Positions 1 through 10,114 of a DNA stretch of 64,000 bases are shown here, piece by piece. The translations under genes were made by a program, and so were the position numbers. This DNA is from Hemerocallis citrina (Eukaryota > Streptophyta > Magnoliopsida > Asparagales > Asphodelaceae). The DNA is taken from the NCBI GenBank assembly GCA_017893485.1, contig CM030358.1, forward strand, positions 257,112,477 through 257,176,476, in the 5' to 3' direction. A model generated the notes under the pieces. That model made no database searches, had not been told where the DNA came from, and worked only from the letters and a program-made list of their open reading frames with translations. Position 1 is the first letter of the stretch; every line of letters begins with the position of its first letter.

Positions 1-345
1 GGACATGGAAAATATAACTACCCTACATTATTAGCTTTTAGACTTTAACCCTACATTTATATATGACAACCCTACATTCACTTTATAGGCTAGTTTGGAC
101 TACCCATCACAATTAGGCATGGACATGGAGAATATGACAATAGTGTATCAATTTATGTCATATACAGCAAGAATTAGATATTTACGTGCTTGATGCAATC
201 GTGTTGTCCAATACCAGACATATTGTAAATATTCAAATAGAAAAAGCGGGAATTACATATTGAAAATCCCCTATATATACTTCAATGTCTTCTCCTCAAT
301 ACCAGACATTCTACAATATCCTCCAATTTCTTCTTTCATTTAGCA
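1..345. other. Left flank and 5' region of the Harbinger element
   Basis: AT-rich sequence without a gene. The motif accctacatt recurs several times in the first 80 bases, and a short block starting ggacatgga is present at 1 and again near 120. A TATATATA run at 272-279 lies about 70 bases before the transposase start and could be its core promoter. I could not identify the terminal inverted repeat of the element, so its left boundary is open. Confidence 0.4.
272..279 (+). promoter_or_regulatory. Candidate TATA box of the Harbinger transposase
   Basis: TATATATA in an otherwise mixed context, 67 bases upstream of the first ATG of the transposase at 346. Position is consistent with a plant core promoter; assignment is inference only. 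Confidence 0.35.
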
Positions 346-1589
346 ATGACTCAATTTAGTTCATCTTCTTCGTCTACTTCATCAGACGAAGAATCCGAGC
401 AACTAGCCATGTTAGGAAGACATGTTCACCAGAACATGGAAATTTTCTCCATGAAATTTCAACAAAGCCAACAAATAAACCACCGGAGATATATACATCA
501 TGAAAGAGAATATGTGGACATGCATCTTTGAAGAGATTATTTTGCTGAGAATCCAATTTATGGCGACAACCTATTCTGATGTCGATTCCGTATGTGGCGA
601 GTTTTATTCCAACGTATTTTGGAAGCGACTATTAACTACGATGAATTCTTCCAACAGCGACAGGATGCAACTAGAACCCTTGGTTTATATCCCTATCAAA
701 AAATCACTGCTGTGATACGTTTATTGGCTTACGGATCATCAGCCGATTCAATCGATGAGTACGTGTCGTTTTTCTGTGGCTATTGTGAACATGTTTGGAC
801 CTCAATATTTGTGGGTTCCAACTGTCACTGATATTCGAAGACTACTTGAAGAAAATAAAGCTCGCGGTTTCCAGATATGTTAGGTAGTTTTGATTGCATG
901 CACTGGGCTTGAAAAAATTATCCATCAGCACGGCACGGCCGTATACCGGATACGTCCGGGAGCCAATCATTATTCTTGAAGCAATTGTTTCTTACGACCT
1001 ATGGTTTTGGCATTGACATTTTGAAATTTCAGGATGCCATAATGATCTTAACGTGCTCAACCGGTCCACATTATTTAATGATCTTCTTGATGGGTGTGCA
1101 CCTCCCGCAAATTTCACTATCAACAATAACAACTACAACATGGGGTACTATTTAGCCGATGGTATCTATCTCCCGTTGGCTACCATAGTCAAAACATACT
1201 CAGCACCAGATACTCAAAAGAAAAAAAAATTCAGATGCAAGAAGCTGCAAGAAAGGATGTTGAATGCGGATTCGGGGGTATTACAGGCATGATTTGCGAC
1301 TGTAAGAGGTCTAGCACGGTTCTGGGATGCCGAAAGTCTATCTTATATAATGAAGACATGTATTATTTTACACAATATGATTGTTGAGGATGAAAGAGAA
1401 GACACACTTGAAGATTATGACTACGACCAAATTGCGGACTCTACCTTAAGCGTACCGAACAGAACTAGAGCTTCAACAAGTACCTCCAGATTAGCACGCA
1501 ATGTAGAACTACATGATAGACAGAAAAATCATCAACTGTGAAAAGATTTGGTGGAGCACATATGGAATGAATATGGAGATGAGTTTTAG
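346..1589 (+). pseudogene. PIF/Harbinger transposase (HARBI1/ALP1-like), broken
   Basis: Degraded DDE transposase of a PIF/Harbinger DNA transposon, which would cut and reinsert the element in the nucleus. The start at 346 opens a serine-rich acidic N-terminus. Around 592-760 a segment resembles the conserved helical region before the catalytic domain (FFQQRQDATRTLGLYP). Reading across frames, the family motifs GSFDCMHW (near 883-906), DLWFWH (near 998) and LNRS-LF-DLLDG (from 1053) are visible. The C-terminal block IILHNMIVEDER (1362-1397) is a strong family hallmark. The protein is split over several frames with stops at about 529, 829, 909 and 1290, so it cannot be made intact. The final stop is at 1587-1589. 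It runs toward ORF1 of the same element, which lies on the opposite strand starting 318 bases further on. The family call is firm; catalytic residues were placed by eye. Confidence 0.88.
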
Positions 1590-1596
1590 AAAAAAT

Positions 1597-1743
1597 ATGT
1601 TATTTGTGTTTTAGAGTCATTTGCAAGTAATTTATATTTTGTAATGTTTAACTTAGAATCAGTCAAAATCGTATTTGTGTTTTTGAGTCATTTAGAAGTA
1701 ATTTATATTCTGTAATGTTTAAGTTAGAATCAGTCAAAATGTA
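1597..1743. repeat. Tandem duplication of about 70 bp between the two Harbinger genes
   Basis: Two adjacent, roughly 90% identical copies beginning atttgtgtttt and ending cagtcaaaat, spaced about 70 bases apart, in the convergent 3' spacer (1590-1907) between transposase and ORF1. Nothing else is recognisable in this spacer. Confidence 0.75.
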
Positions 1744-1907
1744 TGGATCTACTTGGAAGATGCATCAGTTTAGTCTATAATATTTTAAACTGAAATAGAG
1801 ACTTCTTAAGAAGTAGTGGAACACAAAGCAACTACATAATTGAAAATAAGCAGGATACAACAGATATTGCAACATATATGAAAACAACATTGATACAAAA
1901 AATTAAA

Positions 1908-2075
1908 CTATTTGTAACCAAGACTTTGCATAATTTCATGTTGTCTAAACATGAAATAAGTACATTGAGTCGTGGGTAAGTTGCTGATGTCCAAACTCAT
2001 TATGTGGTCTTCCTCTGTTCGTTTTTTCATTTCTTGCTCTTCTTGTTTCATTTCGTGCTCTTTTTGTTTTATCTA
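1908..2075 (-). pseudogene. Harbinger ORF1, C-terminal fragment
   Basis: Minus-strand reading from 2075 to a stop at 1910-1908 gives a Lys/Glu-rich helix (KQKEHEMKQEEQEMKKR) followed by DISNLP and YFMFRQHEIM. This is the usual C-terminal tail of the Myb/SANT-like, NAM-associated ORF1 proteins encoded by plant PIF/Harbinger elements. The rest of the gene lies at 13039-13777. When E1 and one TSD copy are removed, the reading frame runs straight from the distal piece (ending MKKKLKI) into this one. The split is therefore caused only by the retrotransposon insertion. ORF1 proteins are DNA-binding partners of the transposase (known for the family). Confidence 0.85.
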
Positions 2076-2638
2076 TGTAATACCTTGATTTTTTATTTAT
2101 GAGAATTATTATTTTTGTATCATTAAATTGTACGTGTTGTGCACGTGCAAATCTTGTTTGTATAATTTCTACTTTTATTAAGTTATTTTTACAAATGAGT
2201 ATACATATATAGATATATGTCCTTTCTATTGTTTTTTATTAAAGCCTGTTTTGACAAGCATAAGTATTTCTTTATTTTGAGCCCAATTTAATTTATTTTA
2301 AATGTAGACTATTTTGGCCCACTAAATAAAAAGCCCATCAATTTATTTTCTCTTTTAATTCTTACAACTTGTAGTGTACACAATTTTATAGACTTTTCAT
2401 AAAAAAATAAATGTACAACTTTTTGTAGTAGGGGGACTTTAGAGACACGTGCACTGCACTAGCACGTGTCTTTGTGCTTGTTCACCAGTGGCCAGATAGG
2501 AATGGGAGGGAAAGAGAGAGAGTGGAGTTGTGGGAGGTGGTTTTGTGATCATGGGTGGTTACTACAACTTCTCATTGAATCCTAGCTCTTGTTTCCTACC
2601 TAGATCAATCCTAGCCTTCCATTTGTCCCAAATTCTTG

Positions 2639-2646
2639 TATAAATA
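2639..2646 (+). promoter_or_regulatory. E1 5' LTR TATA box
   Basis: TATAAATA directly followed by an 11-base C run and then a GA-rich stretch. The same arrangement is kept at 10679 in the 3' LTR, and a TATAAATACCCCC motif is also present on the minus strand of E4. It is the likely start of the genomic transcript. Confidence 0.7.
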
Positions 2647-3320
2647 CCCCCCCCCCCTAGCCTAACTATCCTTACACTCCTCATTCATCAAACCTATAGT
2701 GAAAGAAAATAATTGTTAGTAGTAAATGTTGTGTTGGTAGAGAGTGAGAATAAAAGAATGAGAGAGAGAGAGAGAGAGAGTTTAGTGTGCTTGCATTTGA
2801 AAGGAGGCTGGCAACATCCAAGGAGGCTCGGGTGCACTACAAGCGAGGAGGAGAAGCATTTTTGGGAAAGCTCAAGCTAAGAGGAGAAGGGCTCTTTCAT
2901 TTTAGGAGTTGTTTTTGTGATTTTCTCTCCAAAATAGGTAGGTGCTTTTCCTTACTTCTAATTCTAGTTACTATGCTAGGAATAATGACATAATTAGCAT
3001 GAAAGAAACTAATAAGAGTACATTTGACTTGAAAGAGGGGCTTGTTAGATGATTTAATTAATGCTTGGTAAATTGTATGTTAATTTGTTGTGAACCTTAA
3101 TATTGTAGTAAAAAATTGCTTTGTAGTCATGGAAATGTTAAATTGGAACCATGAAGATGTAGAGATTGATCATGAATTACTAGTAGATGAAATTATTGAT
3201 TTGTTCACTAAATGAACTATTGTGAAATACGGGTTTACTGTAAATTTTTAAGTAGATTGTAATCTGAAAAATTACGTTTCAAAAAGAGAAGAAAATATAT
3301 TTTGAGACTTGAAAAACCCC

Positions 3321-3512
3321 GCAGCACAGCCGACTGGCCATATGTAACAGTCGACTGTCCTAATCATTTGATTTCGAGTTTAAAAACATCGCAGGATAGC
3401 CGACTGATCACATTTAACAGTCGACTGCCCTGACCTTCTTATTTTCGAAATTTTACATTATTGCGGAACAGCCGACTGACCATATTCGACAGTTGATTTC
3501 CCCAAAGTTTCA
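3321..3512. repeat. Three 70-72-bp direct repeats carrying paired CGACTG motifs in the E1 5' LTR
   Basis: Units start at 3321, 3391 and 3463. Each has agccgactg followed after about 13-17 bases by cagtcgact or a variant, so each unit can form a short stem. The 3' LTR keeps the same array at about 11365-11556. Confidence 0.8.
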
Positions 3513-4217
3513 AGTAAATTTGTCTTCTTTTTTTTCATGAGATAATTCCTATGACTTGTGGCCTAGTATAAATGAGAATTTGAGACTGTTTTACATGGAG
3601 GAATTTATTTTAATTATTAACTTTCTTTTATAAAGGAAATTGAAGGGATAGTTTAAGGTGTTTAAAACGAAATTTTGGTAATGTAAAATTTGAAAGGTGT
3701 GAATTTGTGAAACCAATTGAAAATGTGAACTGTGGAATTGGTAAGGATTGAAATAAAATTATGTGAGCATATAAATTAGTGAATGTGACATGCTAGAAGA
3801 ATTTCATTTTTTTTCAATTATTTATGCATTGGAATTTGATTATGATGAGTTATGAAAGATGCGAACACATGAATACTATGCTTTTGAAACATGAATTGTG
3901 ATTAATCATGAAAAGGTCTTATGAGTATGACATTGTAATTATGAGTTGAAATTGAGAATTAGGGTATAGTCAAGCCTTATACCGGCAATGAAAGAATTGT
4001 GAAATGATATTTTGGAAATGAGAAGACCAAGGTTGGATCATGTGAAATTAAATGAATAAGACCGGTATAGTGGGATGCTACATTCTAAGAAATTGATTTT
4101 ATTCATGATTCAATTAAACTAAGGATTAGTACATAGTGAAGATGTGATGAAAGTGAGAGAAAAACACAAGTATGAGGGCCTCGAGTCTACGATGTGGGTG
4201 TGATTCACAGTTTGTCT

Positions 4218-4364
4218 TCACGATGTGTCGTGACATGACGTGGGCACTACTCCGGAATTATTCAGATCTTGGCGATGCTTGTGGGGTGTTTGGTGACTGC
4301 GAGAGGATCGTGTGCCATGACGGAGGCTGAATTGTCCATAGGTTTTCTTCACGATGCGTCGTGA
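4218..4364. repeat. Two copies of a TCACGA-N4-TCGTGA hairpin in the E1 5' LTR
   Basis: Perfect 6-bp inverted repeats with a 4-base loop at 4218-4233 and 4349-4364, 131 bases apart, each followed by catgac. Both are also present in the 3' LTR (near 12258 and 12389). They lie in the 3' part of the LTR, probably in R/U5. Function is unknown. Confidence 0.75.
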
Positions 4365-5001
4365 CATGACATGGGATTTCCCTCCAATTTGTCTGTACAT
4401 GAGCTCGTTACTCATAGAACATCTAGGATACTTACCGTAGTTACAGTAGTTGATTAAGTCATGACGAGGGATTGAACCCTACAAGATGAAGAACGATTAA
4501 GGGCTTGCCCTCAGACCTATGTAGTATGGGATGCATAGAATCTGAACAAGTGCGCATTAGTGTCATGTAATATAAATAACTGCATTAAGGACTAAGTGCA
4601 CAATCACAACACAACATCAATAGGATATTCCCCTTAGTTTGATTTGTGAACAAGTTTGTGTATGTTAAGTATGGAAAATCATTATACTGTTTCCGGCATA
4701 GAGAGGATGGTCGTGTATAATTTTTGTCGGTTGAATAAACTGACGTACCCACAGTTTGTATGCAGGATAAATGGCATGATAAAGATTAAAGGAAAACTGA
4801 TGCTTAGAGATTATTCAAATGTTGTTGTATTTCCATTCATGTAAATGTTGTATTTTTGCTTCCTCTATAAAGTGTAAAGATTCCTTTGTAACTCTGATGT
4901 AAAGTAAAAGTTTTAAATTTCTTGTAAAATTGTACGAAGTGAAGTAAAGATCCTGTGGAATCTCGAATTCAGTTGTATTTGGAATTCGGGGTGTTACAGA
5001 G

Positions 5002-5013
5002 TGGTATCAGAGC
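5002..5013 (+). other. E1 primer binding site (initiator Met tRNA)
   Basis: TGGTATCAGAGC, 3 bases after the 5' LTR end, is complementary to the 3' end of plant initiator methionine tRNA. Confidence 0.9.
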
Positions 5014-5156
5014 ACGCTTCACAAGTAGTACAAATTTATAAAGAACAACACCCTAGAAGTGGACATTTAGCGTGTTGAGTATAGGGATTTACATGTAAGT
5101 CACTTATATTTGTGTTGCTCTATGATTGACATTTTCCTCCTTCCACCTTTTCTAAG

Positions 5157-5564
5157 ATGGTAGACCACTTCGACCCAGCTGGAGATGACAATTGGCACAT
5201 TTTTTAGGAAGATTACTATCCCAGGCAAGCTGATTCAGGCGAGGAAGATCCCGAAGAAGTGGAAGAGGAATGGCCTGAGTCCCGAGAGATCACTCCACCC
5301 CCGGATTCATCTGATGATTCTTCTGACGAAGAAGAACCAGTTCTGGGTAATCTCATCGTGTCTCCTCAGAGACAGGTAGAAACTCTACGGGAGAGAGTCG
5401 GGCTATCGGAGGCTCAGTTGATGAAGTGCAAGGATGATTTTGCAGTTCTCAGTCATCATGTTTGGGAACTCGAGAAGAGGAAAAACATAACCGATGTACT
5501 GAAGGAGGAAGTGGAGGAACTACGAGGAGAGCTTCGTGAAGCCAAGAGGAACTGTAGGAGTTAG
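5157..5564 (+). pseudogene. E1 leader ORF upstream of gag, acidic plus coiled coil
   Basis: A 135-codon frame between PBS and gag. It starts MVDHFDPAGDDNW, has one in-frame TAG at 5205-5207, and is then open to the TAG at 5562-5564. The middle is strongly acidic and Ser-rich (PPPDSSDDSSDEEEP). The last 70 residues have a heptad-like Leu/Glu/Arg pattern (LRERV-LSEAQL and VLKEEVEELRGELREAK) typical of a coiled coil. It is separate from gag, which begins about 150 bases later in another frame. E6, of the same clade, has only a 238-base leader and no counterpart. I know no function for it. The composition looks protein-like rather than random, but with a stop it is not intact in this copy. Confidence 0.6.
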
Positions 5565-5712
5565 ACTGATTGTATCTTCATACTGCTTTTAGTTTGATGT
5601 CAGAAATGTTTTAAATTCGAATGTATAAAGTTTGAAATTCAATGAAATGGAAATATTGACTTAGAAGTTCATGTTTTATACCTCGAATTTAATGGATCTT
5701 TTGCATCAGAAT

Positions 5713-6651
5713 ATGGCTGGACGAAGAGCAAGATCTGGTGAAGGTCTAGACTTGGAAACAGAGCTAGCAAGGGTCCATCAGACACTCAATATCGTTGCCA
5801 TGAATCAAAATCAAGAAACGGTGCCTGCAAATCCAGTACCCAAAGTAATCAAACTCGTAAAATCATTTAAACGGATGAAACCACCGGTGTTTGAAGGGAA
5901 ATCAGACCCTGACACGGCTGACAATTGGATCCGGCAGGTAGAGACTATCTTCGAAGTCCTGGAGACCCCAGAGGGCAGCAAGGAGAAGTTGGTGACTCTG
6001 CAATTCGAGAAGGATGCGGCCGTGTGGTGGCATTCGATGAAGCAGACGATGGGAGGCTTGGTTCTTGGCTGGGAGGAATTCTTGGAGGAATTCTGCAGTC
6101 ACTATTTTCCCTCAGACGTCCAGGAGAAGAAGGCCATAGAGTTTCTGTCGCTGCAGCAGGGTGGCATGTCAGTTAGGGAGTATGAGACCAGATTCACTCA
6201 GCTCTCAAGGTATGCTCCCGAATTGGTGATGGATGAGGTGAAGAAGGCTCGTAAGTTTGAGCATGGTTTGAGGCCAAGCATGAGATCCAGGATGATACCC
6301 TTCGGTATCAGGAGGTTTGACAAGCTGGTCAAATGAGCGGCAACCACGGAAGTAGACATGGAGCAGTTTTATGTTGTTCAGAATCGGAGGAACAACTGGT
6401 AGGTTAGGAAGAGGCCCGCAAATTTTGAAAATTTTAAGGGACAACCATCGGCACAAAGGTTCAAACTGATAGGGGCGAACGCTATCAGTGTGGCTGGAGG
6501 ACCAAGAAATAATTTTGTGAGACCTCCTGTGGTAAATTGCTACAATTGCGGTGAGACGGGACATTATCAATCTCAATGCCCTAAACTGCAGAATGTTAAC
6601 CGCAATGGACCAATGCAGCAGACTAGGAAGAAGCCGTACCAGCAAGGATGA
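5713..6651 (+). pseudogene. gag: E1 gag
   Basis: Capsid/nucleocapsid polyprotein part of a chromovirus. The ATG at 5713 (MAGRRARSGEG) is preferred over one at 5671 because E6 gag starts similarly. The capsid region (about 5870-6330) has the family features: FEGKSDPDTADNWIR, then VWWHSM, YFPSDVQEKKAIEF and SVREYETRFTQLSRYAPE. A single CCHC zinc knuckle (C-X2-C-X4-H-X4-C) lies at 6538-6579. In-frame stops occur at 6334-6336, 6400-6402 and 6649-6651. The frame is otherwise the same as pol, as expected for a clade that makes one gag-pol polyprotein. Confidence 0.9.
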
Positions 6652-9600
6652 GTATTTGCCTTGACTGAAGCTAATGCCGATGAGGTGGATCATGTCATCA
6701 CTGGAGAACTCTATTTGAATGGAATGAAAGCTGTTGTTTTGTTCGATACTGGATCCTCTTATACTTTTGTATCACCTAAATTTGCTAAAGTGTTGGGAGT
6801 TGAACCGAAGATTTTTCCAGGCAAGATCTTAGCAGTAGCTACTCCATCAAGGGAGACTTTAACTACTGATCGGTACTATGCGGATTGCCAGATTGTGATT
6901 GGTGACAGAATCTTCGGAATTGATCTAAGCGAACTGACTATCTTGGGGGTCGATGTTATCATTAGCATTGATTGGATGTCGGTGTACAGTGCAAGCATCG
7001 AGTGCAAGACCAAGGAAGTAACAATGATGGCTCCAGGTGGACCTGAAGTCACTTTCCAAGGGAAGAAGAAGTGTTCCAGGCTAGTGACAGTTATCCGCAA
7101 GGAAGAAAATCCCGTGGAAGTGCAAGAGATTCCTGTGGTTCGGGACTATCCGACTGTGTTCTTGAATGATTTGCCTGAGTTACCCCCGCAACGTGATGTA
7201 GAGTTCAGCATCACTATTCAACTGAGAAGTGCACCCATTTCTAAGGCACCGTATAGGATGGCTCCTGTGGAGCAGGATGAGGTGAAACGGCAGATTGAGG
7301 AACTGTTAGAGAAAGGCTTTATTCAACCTAGTGCGTCACCTTGGGGAGCACCAGTGCTTTTGGTAAAGAAGAAGGATGGATCGATGAGGATGTGTATCGA
7401 TTATCGAGAGCTGAATAAGGTCACTGTTCAGAATAAGTATCCTATTCCCCGAATTGATGACTTGTTCGATCGCCTACAAGGAGCAGCTGTTTTCTCTAAA
7501 ATAGATCTTCGATCAGGATATCATCAAGTTCGAGTGAAAGCTGAAGATGTGCACAAAACTGCATTTAGAAATCGACACGGGCATTACGAATTCTTAGTTA
7601 TACAGTTTGGGTTGACGAATGCACCTGCAATCTTCATGGACATGATGAACAGAGTTCTGAGGCCGTTCATTGATTCTTTCATCGTGGTGTTTATCGACGA
7701 TATTCTCGTGTACTCCAAGTCGGAGGAGGAGCACATTAAGCATCTGGTAGCAGTTTTGATGAAACTTCAAGAGCAGGAGTTGTATGCCAAGTTGTCCAAG
7801 TACGATTTCTGGAAATCTGAAGTCGCATTCCTAGGTTACATCCTTTCTAAGGAGGGAGTGGCAACTGATCCTCAAAAGATAGAGGCAGTGAGAGATTGGG
7901 CAAGGCCTACTACGGTGAAGGAAATCAGAAGTTTTCTTGGATTGACTGGATACTACAGGAGATTCATTCAAGGTTATGCTCAGTTAGCCGTGCCGCTCAC
8001 TGGTTTGACTAAGAAGAATTTGGACTTCAAGTGGACTGAGCAATGTGAGGCAAGCTTTCAAGAATTGAAAGAGAAGCTGACTACTGCACCTATTTTGGCT
8101 TTGCCTGGAGCAGGTGTTGAGTATGATGTTTACAGCGATGCTTCACATCGTGGGCTTGGTTGTGTCTTGATGCAAGAAGGAAAAGTGATCGCTTATGGGT
8201 CTAGGAAACTATGACCGCATGAGAAGAATTATCCGACTCATGATCTGGAGTTGGCTACGATTATCTTCACATTGAAGCAATGGAGGCACTACATGTACGG
8301 TGAGAAATTGAACATGTACATAGACCACAAGAGTTTGAAGTACATATACCAGCAGAAGGATCTAAATTTGAGGCAGCGGAGATGGTTGGAAGTTCTTAAG
8401 GATATGTGACCTGAGATCAAGTATCATCTTGGGAAAGCTAATGTTGTTGCTGATGCACTTAGTCGCAAGAGTAGTTTATCCAGTTTGATTACAACTCCGA
8501 AGCATCTGGTGGAAGAATTGGATCGGTCTGGTATTGAAGTTGTTCTGCAAGACTTGGGATCGTCTTTAGCTCAGTTGAGGCTTCAACCGATGCTAAATGG
8601 AAGGATTATTGCAAGTCAGAAGTAAGATGCAGAGATTCGGAAGATGAAGGAGCAGGTTGGTGCTGGCAAGTTGCCCAGATTTCAAATCAGGGATGAAGTG
8701 CTGTGGTTTGGAGAGAGGCGGTGTGTTCTGGATCAGTCAGACTTGAAAGAAAGTATTCTTCAGGAGGCACATGCTACTCTTTTGTCAGTACATCCTGGGA
8801 GTAACAAGATGTATAAAGACATCAAACAGCATTTCTGGTGGTTAGGTTTGAAGCAGAATGTTGCTAAATTTGTGTCGAGGTGTAAGATTTATCAACAAGT
8901 CAAAGCCGAGAATCAGAGACCCGGAGGTCTATTACAGCCGGTACCTATTCCGGAATGGAAGTGGGATAATATCAGTATGGATTTCATTACGGGACTGTCC
9001 AAGAGTTCTAAAGGCAATGATGCGATTTAGGTTATAGTCGATTGACTGACTAAGTCCGCTCACTTCTTGGTGATGAAACTCACTGCTTCGATGGACAAGT
9101 TAGCTGAGTTGTATATTGGCGAGATCGTCAGGCTCCATGGTGTTCCGTCAACTATTGTGTCTGATCGAGATGCGCGGTTTACTTTGCATTTCTGGAGGAG
9201 TCTTCAGACAGCTTTAGGTACCAAGACAGATTTCAGCACTGCTTTTTATCTGCAAACCGATGGGCAGACCGAGAGAGTCAACCGTATTCTTGAGGATATG
9301 CTTTGGTGTTGTATACTTGACTTTGGAGGCAGTTGGAAAAGGCATCTAGCTTTGGTAAAGTTTGTCTACAACAACAGTTTTCAGACCAGTATTGGGATGG
9401 CACCATACGAAGCGTTGTATGGCAGGAAGTGCAGAATGCCTGTTTGTTGGTTTGAAGTTGGGGAGCGTCAGCTATTTGGGCCTGAGCTTGTGCAGTAAAC
9501 CTCTGAAAAGATTGATCTGATCATGAAAAGGTTAGTAGAGGCTCAGAGCGGGCAAAGAGCTATGCAGACAACCGGAGAAGGGACCTTGAGTTTGAGGAAG

Positions 9601-10016
9601 GTGACTTCGTCTTTCCGAAAGTATCTCCCAGCAAAGGTGTGATCCGATTTGGCAAAGGCGGGAAGTTAGTCCCGAGGTTTATAGGCCCGTATAAGATATT
9701 GAAAAGGATCGGGAAAACTGCTTACCGGCTTGAGTTACCAGAAGAGTTATCTCAGGTGCACAATGTTTTTCATGTGTCCATGCTAAGAGGTTATATTCCA
9801 GATCCGAGTCATCATTTACCTAAAGTGCCGGAAGGTTTGCAATTGGATCTCAATTACATCGAGTCTCCTGTTGAGATTGTGGATCGTCGGGAGAAAATCT
9901 TGAGGAATAAGACGATACCGATGGTCAAGGTAGTTTGGAGAAACCAGTTGGTTGAAGAGGCTACTTGGAAGTCTGAGGAGAGGATGTTGAGGGATTATCC
10001 TGAGCTCTTTGTTTGA
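6652..10016 (+). pseudogene. pol: E1 pol: protease, RT, RNase H, integrase, chromodomain-like tail
   Basis: The aspartic protease has DTGSS at 6745-6759. Reverse transcriptase carries the metal-binding FIDD at 7690-7701 in an uninterrupted block from 6661 to 8211. RNase H follows ([25 protein letters not shown]). Integrase has an HPG/CK zinc region around 8790-8900 in which the expected second Cys of the CxxC pair reads Tyr (CKIYQQ), then a DD-E core including VSDRDARF near 9157. The end (about 9874-10013, VEIVDRREKILR...WRNQLVEEATW) is chromodomain-like, which in this clade directs integration to marked chromatin. Stops lie at 8212, 8407, 8623, 9028, 9043 and 9496, and a one-base shift occurs near 9550. 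It is therefore inactive. Confidence 0.92.
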
Positions 10017-10101
10017 TTTGTGTTTGTCTCTTTTCTTTTTGGCTTGTTGTATGAGTTTTGTTTCTCGCTCTTGATTGTAGTTCCGGGGATGGAACTATTC
10101 T

Positions 10102-10114
10102 AAGGAGGGAATGT
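10102..10114 (+). other. E1 polypurine tract
   Basis: Purine-rich aaggagggaatgt immediately before the 3' LTR. E6 has nearly the same tract at 62643. Confidence 0.75.

Larger units (their letters stand above)
2076..4998 (+). repeat. E1 5' LTR
   Basis: 2,923 bp, from TGTAATACC to GGTGTTACA, and matched along its length by 10115-13038. It contains a TATA box at 2639-2646 followed by a C run, and a GA microsatellite at 2760-2780. It also holds three 70-72-bp repeats (3321-3512) and a pair of hairpins (4218-4364). The 68-codon reading frame at 2787-2993 falls in the transcribed leader part; I see no family match for it. Confidence 0.94.

Noticed and set aside
2787..2993. 68-codon frame in the E1 5' LTR
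   Set aside because: It lies in the leader part of an LTR. The equivalent in the 3' LTR is disrupted (near 10848) and no motif is recognisable.
5002..5025. tRNA-like sequence after the E1 LTR
   Set aside because: Only the stretch complementary to the tRNA 3' end is present. It is a primer binding site, not a tRNA gene.
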